NCBI GenBank assembly: GCA_944989445.1
Contig: CALYLW010000135.1
Coordinates: forward strand, 1,048,217 to 1,112,216
Direction: 5' to 3'
DNA: 64,000 nucleotides
Origin: Ampullaceana balthica
Taxonomy: Eukaryota; Mollusca; Gastropoda; Lymnaeidae
Shown: positions 11,993 to 35,943 of the stretch, one piece after another
Position numbering within the stretch: position 1 is the stretch's first letter
How the letters are laid out: the number at the start of each line of letters is the position of its first letter
Notes under the pieces: generated by a model
Told to the model about the DNA's origin: nothing
What the model saw: only the letters and a program-made list of their open reading frames with translations
Databases searched by the model: none
Made by a program: the position numbers and the translations under genes

Positions 11993-12490
11993 AAATCCCT
12001 TATATTAACTTCACCGCCGTCTCTGTCTGTCGTTCGTCGTCGGGCGGGTGGAAAAACAAAAGTAAAAAATGACCCACTTCCCATATTGCCATCGAGCTGA
12101 AATTTGGTACATAGACTCGTGTCACCTAAAAATGCAGCGTTTCAAAATTTCAGATCGATTGAACGTACCGTAATTAAATTAATGCATTTTTAGTTTCTAT
12201 ACAACGTATGTAATTCAATTTCACAGTTTATTGGGTTTTTTCAAGTGACAGTTCAGTTCGTGCGTTGATGCCACCCGTCCTTGTACCGGCGTGCTTTTGT
12301 TTACATTTTATGTGTCACGCTGAGCTCAGTCCAGCGATCGGTGACCAGACCTTTCGTTATAAAGCAAAGGGGAGTTAAGACAGATTCAGTCTGTAAATGT
12401 TTGTCGCGCTAGAACATAATCAATACTTTTAGTTATGTCTCATATATAAGGGATTTATAGTCAAAAACTTTGTTTTTACGGGTTTGTTTT
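11993..12490 (-). repeat. Interspersed repeat with AAATCCCTTATAT arms, copy a
   Basis: The ends contain AAATCCCTTATAT and its inverse ATATAAGGGATTT, followed by a GTCAAAAACTTTGTTTTTAC extension. The interior includes AAAATGCATTAATTTAATTA on the other strand. Related copies are at 37968-38395, 47855-47935 (fragment) and 50500-52712 (interrupted). Non-coding; family unknown. Confidence 0.6.
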
Positions 12491-12785
12491 ATTACTCTGT
12501 TTTTATAACTTATCTTTAGACCTTGTTCTTGTCGTGTGGGCAGGGCATGTACCACATACCGGTTGTAAGTTGTCATGGTTTATCCAAGTAACAATTAATG
12601 AAAGTTCTTCATAAAAAGACAATTGCATGAAGTTGATACATAATACTTCCATGGTGAGAATAAAAACTTGTTTTATTGTAAATGGTTTTTGTAGGTCATT
12701 TTGTTTAATGACCACAATTCTTAACACCACATGCATTGAATTCTCCACAGGAACAATTAGTTGTATGATCTGATGACCACTGACC

Positions 12786-24167
<11,382 letters not shown>

Positions 24168-24231
24168 AGTCTTAACTAAACTTTTTGTTTGACAGTCTCA
24201 CAACCATTACAGAAGACCAGTATCTCTAAAG

Positions 24232-26253
24232 CAGGGGTCGGGAAACTTTTTGTCTGAGAGAGCCATAGACACCACACATTTTGAAAATTACTTCTGTGAG
24301 AGCCATACATTATTTTTTAAACTAAAAATTCAAGTCAATGTGTGCATTTTGTGTAATTTCAAAACAAAAACTACAATAATTATGTCTGAATTATTTTTAA
24401 TAACATTGATATGCTGTTGCTAATCAATAATGAGTATTTCTTACTATTAATGCGACTTATGGTGCAACATGACTTTGTTGATGGCTTTGTAGTCTTGTTG
24501 ATAGCTGGTGAGGTTAAACTTCATGAAAGTCGGTGAGACTTCCATTCGTTAACCGTGATCGCTAGTTGGTCTTAGCGTTCTTTAGACTGCTCGCATGCAT
24601 ACGTAGAACCAAACATTGTCAGTACAGCAATACTAGCACGCTGCAGTGAGTGGTTTGTGACGGGTAGCGCGTTCCAAGTTTTGACAATCAGCTGGTCTGC
24701 GTGTTGAAGTTTTTTTCATTTCTGCCCACTACTTTTGGCTCACCAATTCTGCTTGCTTTCGTGCAAGTCTTTCAAAATCTTCATTCAGTAACTTGAACGT
24801 ATTCACCCACATTTTGAGGCCTTCAGGTCAGCAGCATGGAGCTTAAAATCTCTGAAAGAGACACCGGGGATGCACCTCAGGTCAGTGCTGTCCACTGCAC
24901 ACTCGTGTGGATGGGTGATGAACTTAAAAAGATGGGTGTGCTCGTAAAATTCTCCAAAGCGCGCTTTAAATGATTGCAGGAGATAGGACGTGAATCCTGC
25001 TAGCTGCTGAATAATAAGATGTTGAGCAGGGTCACTTGATGTGCACGTATCTTTGAACTCTCCCAGTTTTTCAAAAGTGTAATAAACGACCTGTTTCAAT
25101 GTAAGCGATGAAGAGTTCTAGCTTATTTTCAAATACAAAAACTGCTTGTTGCAAGGATAAGATTGTATTTTCAAAGCCATGGATTTTCAAATTGAGCTGA
25201 TTTAGATATTCAGTCATGTCTACGGGATAATAGAACTTCAGGAGCCTTTCAGTGTCAGCTAACTCGGGATGCGCGACATTCTTCATTTCAAGAAAAGTCC
25301 GGATCTCGCTCAGACTAGCCGCAAATAACCTGAGCACATTCCCCGTTGACAACCAAAGCACAACCAAAAGTTCATTGGCAAAATCACGCATGAATGCTTT
25401 TAATGGGTTTCCGTTTCTCACCATAGCTAAAGCGCCATCAAAGTTAGCCGAATTCCAGTCACCTTGTTGGGTTCAAACACGGATTTGCTGCTGACTAGCT
25501 TGCACTCTTGAGAGCAGTTCTTGACATGCTTTCTTCCTGCCGTCTCCCTCAGGATATTTCGAGGCAAATGTAGAATGGCGTGTCCCAAAGTGTCGCTTTA
25601 CATTTGAATGTTTCATAGATGCAATATTAACACTGCATATTAGACACACGTCAGAACCCGTTCTCTCCATAAAAACAAATTCCTCTGTCCATTCATTCTA
25701 AAAAGAACGATACACATTGTCTTTCTTTCTTTTAGCCATCTTGTCAAAAAGGTTTTCTAAAATTATTTAACTGACTGCGCGATTAAAACAAAAGTTTACC
25801 TTCTGATCAGACGACAATCTGTTGTGCGGATTCTTTTGCACATGCACATATCGTCCGCACTTGAACAATGTGAGATGTAAACGCAACGACATGTATTTTT
25901 GCCACTTTTCCACAGAAATCACTGCGAACCAGCTTTCTAGTTCACGCTTTTTTCATCACGAGAGGGAGAATAGATGTGGCTCCTCTTGAATCAAGTCAAT
26001 AGTTGTTTCCCTTTAATTACAATGAATGCAGGGTTGCTATTTTTCTTTCTTTTAGGTCAGCCGATATTATTTCCTTTACCACTTCCGATGCTTGAGCTGT
26101 AGTAGACTTTAGCTCATTTGTGGAATGAAATATTGATATGCAATCAATATGTACATTAAAGGAGTCTAAAGAAATATTTTTTTTCTTATAACCTAAAATT
26201 TTTCTATCAAAAGAGCCATATATGGCTCGCGAGCCATGGTTTCCCAACCCCTG
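24232..26253 (-). mobile_element. hAT-type DNA transposon in the Src 3' region
   Basis: Inverted ends CAGGGGTCGGGAAAC and CAGGGGTTGGGAAAC are flanked by an exact 8-bp duplication CTCTAAAG (24224-24231, 26254-26261). Sub-terminal GAGAGCCATA/GAGCCAT motifs repeat inside both ends. The 2022-bp element holds a broken transposase on the minus strand. It belongs to a different hAT family from the copy at 2860. It probably lies in the kinase 3' UTR. Confidence 0.9.
24803..25670 (-). pseudogene. Broken hAT transposase
   Basis: Three minus-strand frames make up parts of one protein: 25670-25473 (MERTGSDVCLICSVNIASMK and NVKRHFGTRH, a BED-like finger), 25424-25071 (KAFMRDFANELLVVLWLSTG, VDMTEYLNQLNLKIHG) and 25099-24803 (FEKLGEFKDTCTSSDPAQHL, GFTSYLLQSFKARFGEF). 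The N-terminal part jumps almost directly to the late-middle part, so an internal deletion removed much of the catalytic region, and frameshifts separate the rest. Related to GTF2IRD2/ZBED-like transposases. Confidence 0.8.
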
Positions 26254-26395
26254 CTCTAAAGTCTTAACTAAACTTTTTGTTTGACAGTTACACAACCAGT
26301 ACAGAAGACCAGTATCTCTAAAGTCTTAACTAAACTTCATTAAAACAAAAGTTTAAGGGACGAGGGCTTGAGGAGAATGCAAAATGATTTTATAG

Positions 26396-26525
26396 ACATA
26401 CCCTCGTGTGTACTAATTTATGGTACCCTCATGTGTACTAATTTATGGGTACCCTCATGTGTACTAATTTATCGGTACCCTCATGTGTACTAATTTATGG
26501 GTACCCTCATGTGTACTAATTCATC
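26396..26525. repeat. 25-bp minisatellite, 5 copies
   Basis: Units TACCCTCATGTGTACTAATT then TATGG, with one GTACC/ATCGG variant. Confidence 0.9.
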
Positions 26526-26846
26526 TTAGGAACGGGCAAAGATTTGTTTTTTGATGCATGTTATAAAGTAAATCTCCAAGTGCAGTACTTAAGTTGCAGC
26601 AAGTTCCAGTGCCTTAAATAACATTTTCAACACTTACCATAAATACTTGTTATAAAGTATCTTCTTTTATTAGATGACTGCCTTCATTTACAAATAAAAG
26701 AAATAATGTAGGTTTTTAAATTTAAAAAATAATTGTTAAGTACAAAGACTTAAAAACTATTGATCAAGCAGTATTATATATATAAAACTGTGCCTACTCA
26801 ATACTGAGTCTACAAAAATAGGTGACTTAGACTTTTACAGAAGCTC

Positions 26847-27570
26847 TTGCCCCCCTCTTGTCCTACACTCTTGCCCCCCCCCTTGTCCTACACTCTTGCC
26901 CCCCTAGTCCTACACTCTTGTCCTACACTCTTGCCCCCCCTTGTCCTACACTTTTGCCCCCTTGTCCTACACTCTTGTCCCCTTCTTCTACCCTCTTGTC
27001 CCCTTGTCCTACACTCTTGCCCCCCTTGTCCTACACTCTTGCCCCCCTTGTCCTACACTCTTGCCCCCCTTGTCCTACACTCTTGCCCCCCTTGTCCTAC
27101 ACTCTTGCCCCCCTTGTCCTACACTCTTGCCCCCCTTGTCCTACACTCTTGCCCCCCCTTGTCCTACACTCTTGCCCCCCTTGTCCTACACTCTTGCCCC
27201 CCTTGTCCTACACTCTTGCCCCCCTTGTCCTACACTCTTGTCCCCTTCTTTTACCCTCTTGTCCCCTTGTCCTACCCTTTTGTCCCCTTGTCCTACACTT
27301 TTGCCCCCTTGTCCTACACTCTTGTCCCCTTCTTCTACCCTCTTGTCCCCTTGTCCTACCCTCTTGTCCCCTTGTCCTACCCTCTTGCCCCCTTGTCCTA
27401 CCCTCTTGCCCCCTTGACCTACACTCTTGTCCCCTTGTCCTACCCTCTTGTCCCCTTGTCCTACCCTTTTGTCCCCTTGTCCTACCCCCTTGTCCCCTTG
27501 TCCTACCCTCTTGCCCTCTTGTCCTACACTCTTATCCCCTTGTCCTACACTCTTGCCCCCTTGTCCTACA
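26847..27570. repeat. About 20-bp C-rich minisatellite, about 36 copies
   Basis: Units CCCCCTTGTCCTACACTCTT vary in C-run length and in ACACT/ACCCT. The three long plus-strand frames here are repeat artefacts. Strongly pyrimidine-rich on the plus strand. Confidence 0.95.
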
Positions 27571-28355
27571 TTATGCTACAAATGTCAACTAAGAAGATGG
27601 TTTTGATCTTTATTGTTTTAAAGATAGTTTTCAAATGCAAGAATTATAAATATTTGATGTAAGTGCATTGATACTCTCTGAGTAAAGCTACTATCACAAA
27701 ATATTCTGTAAGTTTGTGTAAGTACGGCTAATGTAAGTTAATATCATATAATGTACATTAGTGTATGACAATTCAATTTAAATTAATGTCAAAAAAGTCG
27801 ATCTTTACAGTGACAAATGAGGGCAGACCTGTGACCCCAATGTTGACTTCAATTTCGTACCATTTTACTCATTTTTCTTTCTTTATACATGGAGGAAGTA
27901 GGAAAATCTCTTAAGAACATTTGAAAGCAAATATCCAAGTTTACCCACGAAACATTTTAGTTTGGTTTTTTTAACAACTATATATGGTAAATAAAAAAGA
28001 AAGACGAAAATAAAATTTCACCTGTTTCATTGTTTAGGCGAGTAATATTTTAGATTTTTTTCTGTGATTTGTTGAGGCGAACCGTTAAACAACAACAATA
28101 AGTAACGAGTAACTGTCATTCAAAAAATTTTGACAGTATTTTATTACTAAATCATTTTTGTTTTGTTCAAAGTTAATTGTTTCCTTCGTCACATTACAGG
28201 TGCTAAAATAATTGTTATTATTTTATGCTCACCAGTTTATACCAATATTTTTTTTATTCATAATTACCACTAATAAGGGATGAACTTAGAAATCACAGCA
28301 GTAAAGAAATATTGTTTTAAAAGTATTGAAAACTCCATTGATATTGAAATGAGAG
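27571..28355. other. Intergenic, nothing recognised
   Basis: AT-rich sequence between two minisatellites; no coding or repeat signal beyond short A/T runs. Confidence 0.35.
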
Positions 28356-28357
28356 GT

Positions 28358-28606
28358 AACTTGTCACAACTATTGCACAACTTTAACTTGTCACAATTAT
28401 TGCACAACTTCAACTTGTCACAATTATTTCACAATTTCAACTTGTCACAATTATTGTACAACTTCAACTTGTCACAATTATTGCACAACTTCAACTTGTC
28501 ACAATTGTTGCACAACTTTAACTTGTCACAATTATTGCACAGCTTCAACTTGTTACAATTATTGCACAACTTTAACTTGTCACAATTATTGCACAACTTC
28601 AACTTT
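28358..28606. repeat. 27-bp minisatellite, about 9 copies
   Basis: Units CTTGTCACAATTATTGCACA then ACTTCAA keep one frame open (LSQLLHNFN repeats), which explains the short ORF seen there. Confidence 0.95.
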
Positions 28607-29229
28607 AGCACACACAATAGGTAGACATTCAGGTCAAGTAGGAAATAATTTATTGGATGGTTAATGTTAATTTTTTATAAGTCTGAATCTAAATTCCACA
28701 ACAATTATCTTTCTGCTTTTAAATTATCAAATTCTTCATATTTTTAATCTCCATATTTGTAAGAAACAATTACAAATTTGAAATTATTTTTAAATTTGTT
28801 TATATTTACTCAAACTTTGTCCCGTTTTTAGAATTTTTTTAAAAAGTTGAATACAATAACAAATGTATTATTTAAATTTATTTTATGAGGTGTTTAACTG
28901 ACACTTTTATTGTATGTATTAAAATTGTTTGAATAATTTAAACACATATGCATTTTAACAATACATCTTTTAATAACTTATATGTATTTAATTTTTCTAC
29001 AAGAACCACACTAAATTGAGCACCAAGTGATCTGCAGAATTTTTTTTAAAGTTAATTCAAAGACTATGAAAAAATTAAAGTTTGAATGTGTACTTGAAAT
29101 ACCCCCAAAAGATTTGATACATGTAAATTGTGGGAGAGAAGAGCCTGTGGATTGGATGTACATCTACAATCCTAAACTCTATCTCAACACTGCCACCCTC
29201 CACATTCTTTTCTTTTTCTTGGTTTTTAT

Positions 29230-29307
29230 CTCTTTGCCAGATAAAATCTCTTTGCCAGATAAAATCTCTTTGCCAGATAAAATCTCTTTGCCAGATAAAA
29301 TCTCTTT
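29230..29307. repeat. 18-bp repeat, about 4.5 copies
   Basis: Units CTCTTTGCCAGATAAAAT, identical in sequence until the last partial copy. Confidence 0.9.
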
Positions 29308-29995
29308 GCAAAAGGACATTTACAAAGTCAAAATATAATTTCAGTTATCTGAGGTCATGTAACACCAAGACCTCTGGAAACCTAAAATATTTATCTACAA
29401 ACTGACAAAACTTTGTATAAACTTAAGTTTTTCTACAACATATTATTTAGCAACAGTTTGTAAAAGCTTCAAGAAACATGTTACTCTCTTTTCTAATTGA
29501 GTTAGTGTTGTACATCAAGTCTTGGCCATCACATTGAAGTAGGAACAATACTTGAATTTGTGTAATATATCGAGACCACCCCTGTGAAAGTCACAACTAT
29601 TAATCATTGAATGATTTTTTTTACATTCATTTTGAAAATTTTAAAATCTTTATATTTTTTTTATCCTTATTGCAAACAAATATTATGCATAATCATAATT
29701 GTTTTACTAAATTTATATTGTCAATATGAGCATAAGTTCATTTCACATTATTAACTTACCCGTAGATTAAGTTTTTAATAACATGTATTTTTGTTACCCA
29801 TTGTCTTTCGGTAAAATCAAGTAGTTGATACCAACTGAGTTGGGTTTTGTTTTAAGAAGATTTTTTATGTTATTGAGTTATTCCAGCTTTTTTAACTTCA
29901 CAGCTTTTTATTTGAGTTAACAGCTGATTTTGAACCCACACCGCATCTGCTGCTGTCTTCTACGTTCATGGCCTTGGTATTTTACTATTGGTTTA

Positions 29996-30234
29996 AAGCC
30001 TTCAGCCTTTATGGTTTAGAGGCTGGATAGCGAAGTCAGTAGTGCGCTCGCCTCACAAAGCTGAGGGGCGTGGGATCGAGCCCACACAAAGCCACAATAT
30101 AAATGATACGCTAAGAAAGTCCTCCGCTGACCCCTGGAAGGGAATTGGGGCACCCACCAGGTATAAACAAGCCCCTAGTAAGCTCTAATGGAAACATTAG
30201 GGATCCCCTACGACCATCGGTCATGGGACTTACT
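29996..30234 (+). mobile_element. tRNA-derived SINE with 28-bp target duplication
   Basis: The head (about 30019-30086) is tRNA-like: an A-box-like GGATAGCGAAGTCAGTAG and a B-box-like GTGGGATCGAGCCCAC. A non-tRNA body ends in CCCCTACGACCATCGGTCAT. The element is bounded by a direct repeat starting ATGGCCTTGGTATTTTACTA at 29968-29995 and 30235-30262, the target-site duplication of LINE-driven insertion. It is not a functional tRNA gene: no full cloverleaf and a long tail. A 3' fragment of the same family lies at 48803-48852. Confidence 0.85.
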
Positions 30235-30932
30235 ATGGCCTTGGTATTTTACTATTGGTTTATCTTTTGTCTGCTCCCCAAAAATTACTTTATTTTTGAC
30301 AGGGTATATGAATTTCTGACAGGAAGTCACAAGGAGTCTTACCTACTGAGGTGTTCACCCATTTCTGGGGAGGATCACTGATGAATTGTAGCTTCTTGCT
30401 TCTTTTTTAAGAGGCAGTCGTTAGTTGCTTTATTTCTGCTCTTGTATATCTGAACCATGAAGGAATATTGATTTTGTTCTTTATGCTATGACATTGACAC
30501 TGTTCACCATGTTAATCCTATATAACATTAACATGTATTAAGAACAGTATTGAATTCATTCAGGACTTATATAAATTCATGTTTTTATGTGGTTTCGTAT
30601 GACGACAAATCAAAATATTGTAATATTTTTTCGTGAACTTTAATAGCATTATTCATTGTCACGTTTTTAACTGTTGACAACTAATCACCATATCATGTTT
30701 ATTTAACATTTATCAAGCTGACTAAGAGAATTGTGTTGTATTTATTTTTTGCAGTGAGTCTTGAAAGAATTTTTTTATTTTTGAAATACTGGAAAATGTT
30801 ATTTATAACTTGATGTAAAAAGAGAGGAGAGGTCAGCGAAGTCTAGGTGGTTAAATTCATACAAATGCACAGGGGACTATTTAAAGCAGTGTGAAGTAAA
30901 TAAATTGTGGCATTTATATATATATACATACA

Positions 30933-32035
30933 CAGTGGTACCTAGAGATATGAAATTAATTCGTTCCAGAGTGGCCTTCATATCATGGATTTTTTTAATG
31001 TCGAAAGCAAGTTTTACATGTAAAATGCCTAATTGATTCCAAGCCACACAGAAACAACACTAAAAATTGAAAATAACATGGAAAACCAGAGAAAAATAAA
31101 CTTAGGATTCTTCAATCCTTAAAAGTTTACATTATAATCAAATAAATTATAATAAAACAATGAAAACAAATAAAATATTGTGTACAGTGTACACACGTAT
31201 GAACCTTGACCTTTCAAGTGAGGCAAAGTGTCGGAGGAGGTGTTAGGGGAGGAGAATGGATGACAGAAAACATGACAGCACTACATAAGAAAACCATAAC
31301 TTCATGAAAATAATCTGTACAAACTTGACATCAGTTAATGCTAAATAAACACTTACATTTAGTACAGCTCTTCATAAACATGCGTTTAAAAAAAACGACA
31401 TGCAATAAACAATTATTTTTTTGGGGTGCTTTTTAAACATATTTTTTACTTTTTGTTTTTTTACTTTCTAATTTTCTGTGAGCAGCAGAACTGTTGGTTG
31501 AGAGTTGAATGCTGTCAAATGATGCCCAGTGTTGTCAGCTGCACATTTTTGGTATCTTGGAATTTTTGTGTGTGTATCATGTATTTTTGTGTGTATCATG
31601 TATTTTTGTGTGTGTATCATGTATTTTTGTGTGTGTATCATGTATTTTTGTGTGTATCATGTATTTTTGTGTGTGTATCATGTATTTTTGTGTGTATCAT
31701 GTATTTTTGTGTGTATCATGTATTTTTGTGTGTGTATCATGTATTTTAGTGTGTGTATCATGTATTTTTGTGTGTGTATCATGTATTTTTGTATGTGTAT
31801 CATGTATTTTTGTATGTGTATCATGTATTTTTGTGTGTGTATCATGTATTTTTGTGTGTGTATCATGTATTTTTGTGTGTGTATCATGTATTTTTGTGTG
31901 TGTATCATGTATTTTTGTGTGTGTATCATGTATTTTTGTGTGTGTATCATGTATGTGTATGTGTATGTTCTTGGGGTGACCTTTTGTATCTTGTATTTTT
32001 GGTAATGTGAAGCATTCAGATCTTGAGGTACCACA
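30933..32035. mobile_element. TIR element with GTGGTACCT ends
   Basis: The left end CAGTGGTACCTAGAGATATG followed by AAATTAATTCGTTCC is mirrored at the right end (reverse complement ATGTGGTACCTCAAGATCTG). Such ends with an AATTCGTTCC block are common in Tc1-mariner/pogo-like MITEs. The interior is non-coding and holds the 20/22-bp array at 31566. Confidence 0.5.
31566..31958. repeat. 20/22-bp minisatellite, about 19 copies
   Basis: Units TGTGTGTATCATGTATTTTT differ by one GT dinucleotide (20 or 22 bp), so all three plus frames and one minus frame appear open in turn. It sits inside the TIR element at 30933-32035. Confidence 0.95.
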
Positions 32036-33005
32036 TTATAAGGAAAGGCCTGAGCTTTTACATATTGAAAAATATTTTGATGTCTTTAAAAGTTAACAAT
32101 TATATTTTGCTAAATTGTCATGTAATAAGGAAATTGTTCAATCTTTTTTCCGTCTTAAAGTTATCTTGTTCCTCTATGCATTTGGTTAGTGTTAGTTATT
32201 TTATATCAAGTTGTGCCTTATGCTAAAAATATCACTTTGATGAATGACATAGTGCCATTTCAATTAATCCTTGTTATATTTTGGAAAATATTAATAATTG
32301 AACATTTAATAATTGTATTTTCATTATTCATAACAAGGTTGAAATTTTTTTTGAATTTTTAATTATCTGAAAAAATTATTGTCCATTTATTTGATATTAA
32401 TGTTTATCTTTATTTGATGTCTTGATGTCTCATTCAAAATATGCAAATATATTTTAAAACATTATTACATGTAAAATTACTGTACTTGATGTTCAGATGT
32501 TTTATGTAATGTTTTTTACAGGTAACGTTACCTCTTTTAATTACTGAAGCTACATTTATAAAGCAAGAAATTATAGATATTGAATATAAATATAATTAAA
32601 GATGAATGTAGATTTTTATGTTTGCTTTTTTGTGCTATGTAATGAGAAATAACATGGCATAACTATTGCTCATATTTTTTTCTAATATCTGAGTATTACA
32701 ACATATCGTAGTGTATCATTCCAAGCTTACAGTTTTTTACAAACGGCGCAGTTTCAATTGTTATTGATAAATGCAAATCTTAAGTGCCATTCATATTTTT
32801 TAAGGAATTTACATATTTATTTACATGAATCAACATTTTTACTAAAATTAAACAAAACTTGAATAATTTCTTCTTGGCTTATTTGTGAATGTTTATATTT
32901 AATGGTTGTTAATGGTAATATAATCTTTTGTTAGCTAATTACACTGTAATATGTAATGGAACAGAGCTATATATTTCACACAGATGTTGTTGTTCGTCCG
33001 TCGTA
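32036..33005. other. Intergenic, nothing recognised
   Basis: AT-rich DNA with no coding pattern or clear repeat. Confidence 0.35.
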
Positions 33006-33008
33006 GTC

Positions 33009-33857
33009 GACAATGACCACTCTCATCATATTAGTCCAGTGCTAGGCCGTCACAATGACCACTCTCATCATATTAGTCCAGTTCTAGGCCGTCACAATGA
33101 CCACTCTCATCATATTAGTCCAGTTCTAGGCCGTCACAATGACCACTCTCATCATATTAGTCCAGTGCTAGGCCGTCACAATGACCACTCTCATCATATT
33201 AGTCCAGTGCTAGGCCATCACAATGACCACTCTCATCATATTAGTCCAGTTCTAGGCCGTCACAATGACCACTCTCATCATATTAGTCCAGTGCTTGGCC
33301 GTCACAATGACCACTCTCATCATATTAGTCCAGTACTAGGCCGTCACAATGACCACTCTCATCATATTAGTCCAGTGCTAGGCCGTCACAATGACCACTC
33401 TCATCATATTAGTCCAGTACTAGGCCGTCACAATGACCACTCTCATCATATTAGTCCAGTTCTAGGCCGTCACAATGACCACTCTCATCATATTAGTCCA
33501 GTGCTTGGCCGTCACAATGACCACTCTCATCATATTAGTCCAGTACTAGGCCGTCACAATGACCACTCTCATCATATTAGTCCAGTGCTAGGCCGTCACA
33601 ATGACCACTCTCATCATATTAGTCCAGTACTAGGCCGTCACAATGACCACTCTCATCATATTAGTCCAGTTCTAGGCCGTCACAATGACCACTCTCATCA
33701 TATTAGTCCAGTGCTTGGCCGTCACAATGACCACTCTCATCATATTAGTCCAGTACTAGGCCGTCACAATGACCACTCTCATCATATTAGTCCAGTGCTA
33801 GGCCGTCACAATGACCACTCTCATCATATTAGTCCAGTACTAGGCCGTCACAATGAC
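33009..33857. repeat. 42-bp minisatellite, 20 copies, with 210-bp higher-order period
   Basis: Units CAATGACCACTCTCATCATA then TTAGTCCAGTGCTAGGCCGTCA encode HNDHSHHISPVLGR in the plus frame. Units differ at the GTGCTA / TTCTA / GTGCTT / GTACTA position. From about 33240 the five-unit order TTCTA, GTGCTT, GTACTA, GTGCTA, GTACTA occurs three times, a 210-bp higher-order repeat. The 324-codon frame has no other coding support. Confidence 0.95.
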
Positions 33858-33904
33858 GTCACGTGTGTCCTCTTGTGGCTTATTAGCCCACACAGAAAAT
33901 GATA

Positions 33905-34430
33905 CAATGATACAGTATGTATCTCAGCTGAGAATAATTAAATGATTTTACTGTCAGCATTCATTTCTGTGGTTTCAATATTATAATCAGGTCAGTTCAT
34001 ATAATTGTTCATTAAGTGAAAATATGATTCTTTTACAGACAAAAAAATAAAACTGTTTTTTATTACTTTACTAGCTTAACTGTTGTTGCAATGATCTCAG
34101 CAGAAAGGAAATTCAAAGAAACCTATGAGTGATAATTTAAAAACATTATGCCACAAACCTTCGTGAGGGTGTAGTCAACAATTTTCCAAAGTTTCATAGC
34201 AATGAGATTAATAAAATAATAGTAAATTAGCTTATATAAGAAAAAAATAACTTCAAGGGCCCCAGGCCAAATTCAAGAACCATCCATTTATCCAGTAGCC
34301 AATATTTTTAGATAGCTCATATGATTTTTTTTTAAAACATTTTGGGCCCCCGGCCACAATGGAGGGTTATTGAAAATTCTCTATTGCCAGTAATCATTTA
34401 GTGAGTGTACTCACAACTTCCCAAATGTTG
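33905..34430. other. Intergenic, nothing recognised
   Basis: No gene or array. Two short phrases (GGGCCCC-AGGCCA and GGGCCCCCGGCCA near 34257 and 34345) suggest an old duplicated element. Confidence 0.3.
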
Positions 34431-34434
34431 ATGG

Positions 34435-35322
34435 CAATCAGATGAATGGTGTATTGAGGCAAGACAAACAGATCAGATGAATGGTGTAGTGAGGCAAGAC
34501 AAACAGATCAGATGAATGGTGTAGTGAGGCAAGACAAACAGATCAGATGAATGGTGTAGTGAGGCAAGACAAACAGATCAGATGAATGGTGTAGTGAGGC
34601 AAGACAAACAGATCAGATGAATGGTGTAGTGAGGCAAGACAAACAGATCAGATAAATGGTGTAGTGAGGCAAGACAAACAGATCAGATGAATGGTGTATT
34701 GAGGCAAGACAAACAGATCAGATGAATGGTGTAGTGAGGCAAGACAAACAGATCAGATGAATGGTGTAGTGAGGCAAGACAAACAGATCAGATAAATGGT
34801 GTAGTGAGGCAAGACAAACAGATCAGATGAATGGTGTAGTGAGGCAAGACAAACAGATCAGATGAATGGTGTAGTGAGGCAAGACAAACAGATCAGATGA
34901 ATGGTGTAGTGAGAGTAGTGAGGCAAGACAAACAGATCAGATGAATGGTGTATTGAGGCAAGACAAACAGATCAGATGAATGGTGTATTGAGGCAAGACA
35001 AACAGATCAGATGAATGGTGTATTGAGGCAAGACAAACAGATCAGATGAATGGTGTATTGAGGCAAGACAAACAGATCAGATGAATGGAGTAGTGAGGCA
35101 AGACAAACAGATCAGATGAATGGTGTATTGAGGCAAGACAAACAGATCAGATGAATGGTGTATTGAGGCAAGACAAACAGATCAGATGAATGGTGTAGTG
35201 AGGCAAGACAAACAGATCAGATGAATGGTGTAGTGAGGCAAGACAAACAGATCAGATGAATGGTGTAGTGAGGCAAGACAAACAGATCAGATGAATGGTG
35301 TAGTGAGGCAAGACAAACAGAT
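34435..35322. repeat. 35-bp minisatellite, about 25 copies
   Basis: Units CAGATCAGATGAATGGTGTA then GTGAGGCAAGACAAA. GTAGT and GTATT variants fall in blocks; one unit carries a 9-bp internal duplication (GAGAGTAGT) near 34910. Confidence 0.95.
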
Positions 35323-35337
35323 AGCATTCATTTTTAT

Positions 35338-35749
35338 TAGGGCTGCGGAAATTCATGATTAATTAATTGATTAATTTAAAAAATTTTAATCGATAAAATT
35401 AAATTAATTTTATCGATTAAAATTTAAGAAAATATTACTAATAATTTTTTTCCTATTTATTAATGATTTATATTTTTTTTACTTACATACGTTTCCCTCG
35501 TATTATTATTATTTATTAAGACATGCATACGTAAACAAAAAGGTTTTTCTTCCTTATTTCTTGAATAGCAGAACGAATTTGCTGTGTTACGTCACAAAAT
35601 TTGGGAACCATGGAATCACCGTGATTTATCCAATTTCACAAAATAACGGGATCTATATATGCGTTATAAAAATATGATTAATCGAAATTAATCTATTAAA
35701 TTTTTTCCCAATTAATTGAACAAATTTTTTAAAATCAGTGCCTGCCCTA
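35338..35749. mobile_element. hAT-like MITE with TAGGGCTG ends
   Basis: TAGGGCTGCGGAAATTCATG on the left and TGCCCTA on the right, flanked by an exact 8-bp duplication ATTTTTAT (35330-35337, 35750-35757). The interior is rich in ATTAATCGATT palindromes and lacks coding. Length 412 bp. A relative with the same ends is at 37234-37943. Confidence 0.75.
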
Positions 35750-35943
35750 ATTTTTATATATGGGGCCTTCCGTAAATGACGTCTAATCCTTCAATAATCA
35801 ATTTATTGTTATTCTGTATAATTTAATATTTTCCCTATTTCTCAAGGGCACCAAAAATGAATTAGCCTTAGGCGCGGAAAACCCAGTTACGCTTTTGATC
35901 ACAGAAATAACATTAACATGACCCCCTTAATGATTATGATCAA

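Noticed and set aside
26847..27662. Overlapping Pro/Cys/Leu-rich frames up to 271 codons
   Set aside because: Artefacts of a C-rich 20-bp array read in three frames.
30019..30092. A tRNA gene
   Set aside because: The A and B boxes are there, but the sequence does not fold into a full cloverleaf and is the head of a SINE with target duplications. The same holds for 50040-50117.
32928..33902. 324-codon His/Asp-rich frame
   Set aside because: It is the 42-bp array with short flanks; no support beyond the period being a multiple of three.
33009..35322. Regularly spaced repeats of 35-42 bp that could be taken for CRISPR arrays
   Set aside because: The units are head-to-tail without unique spacers, no cas genes are present, and the region is a eukaryotic intergenic stretch.
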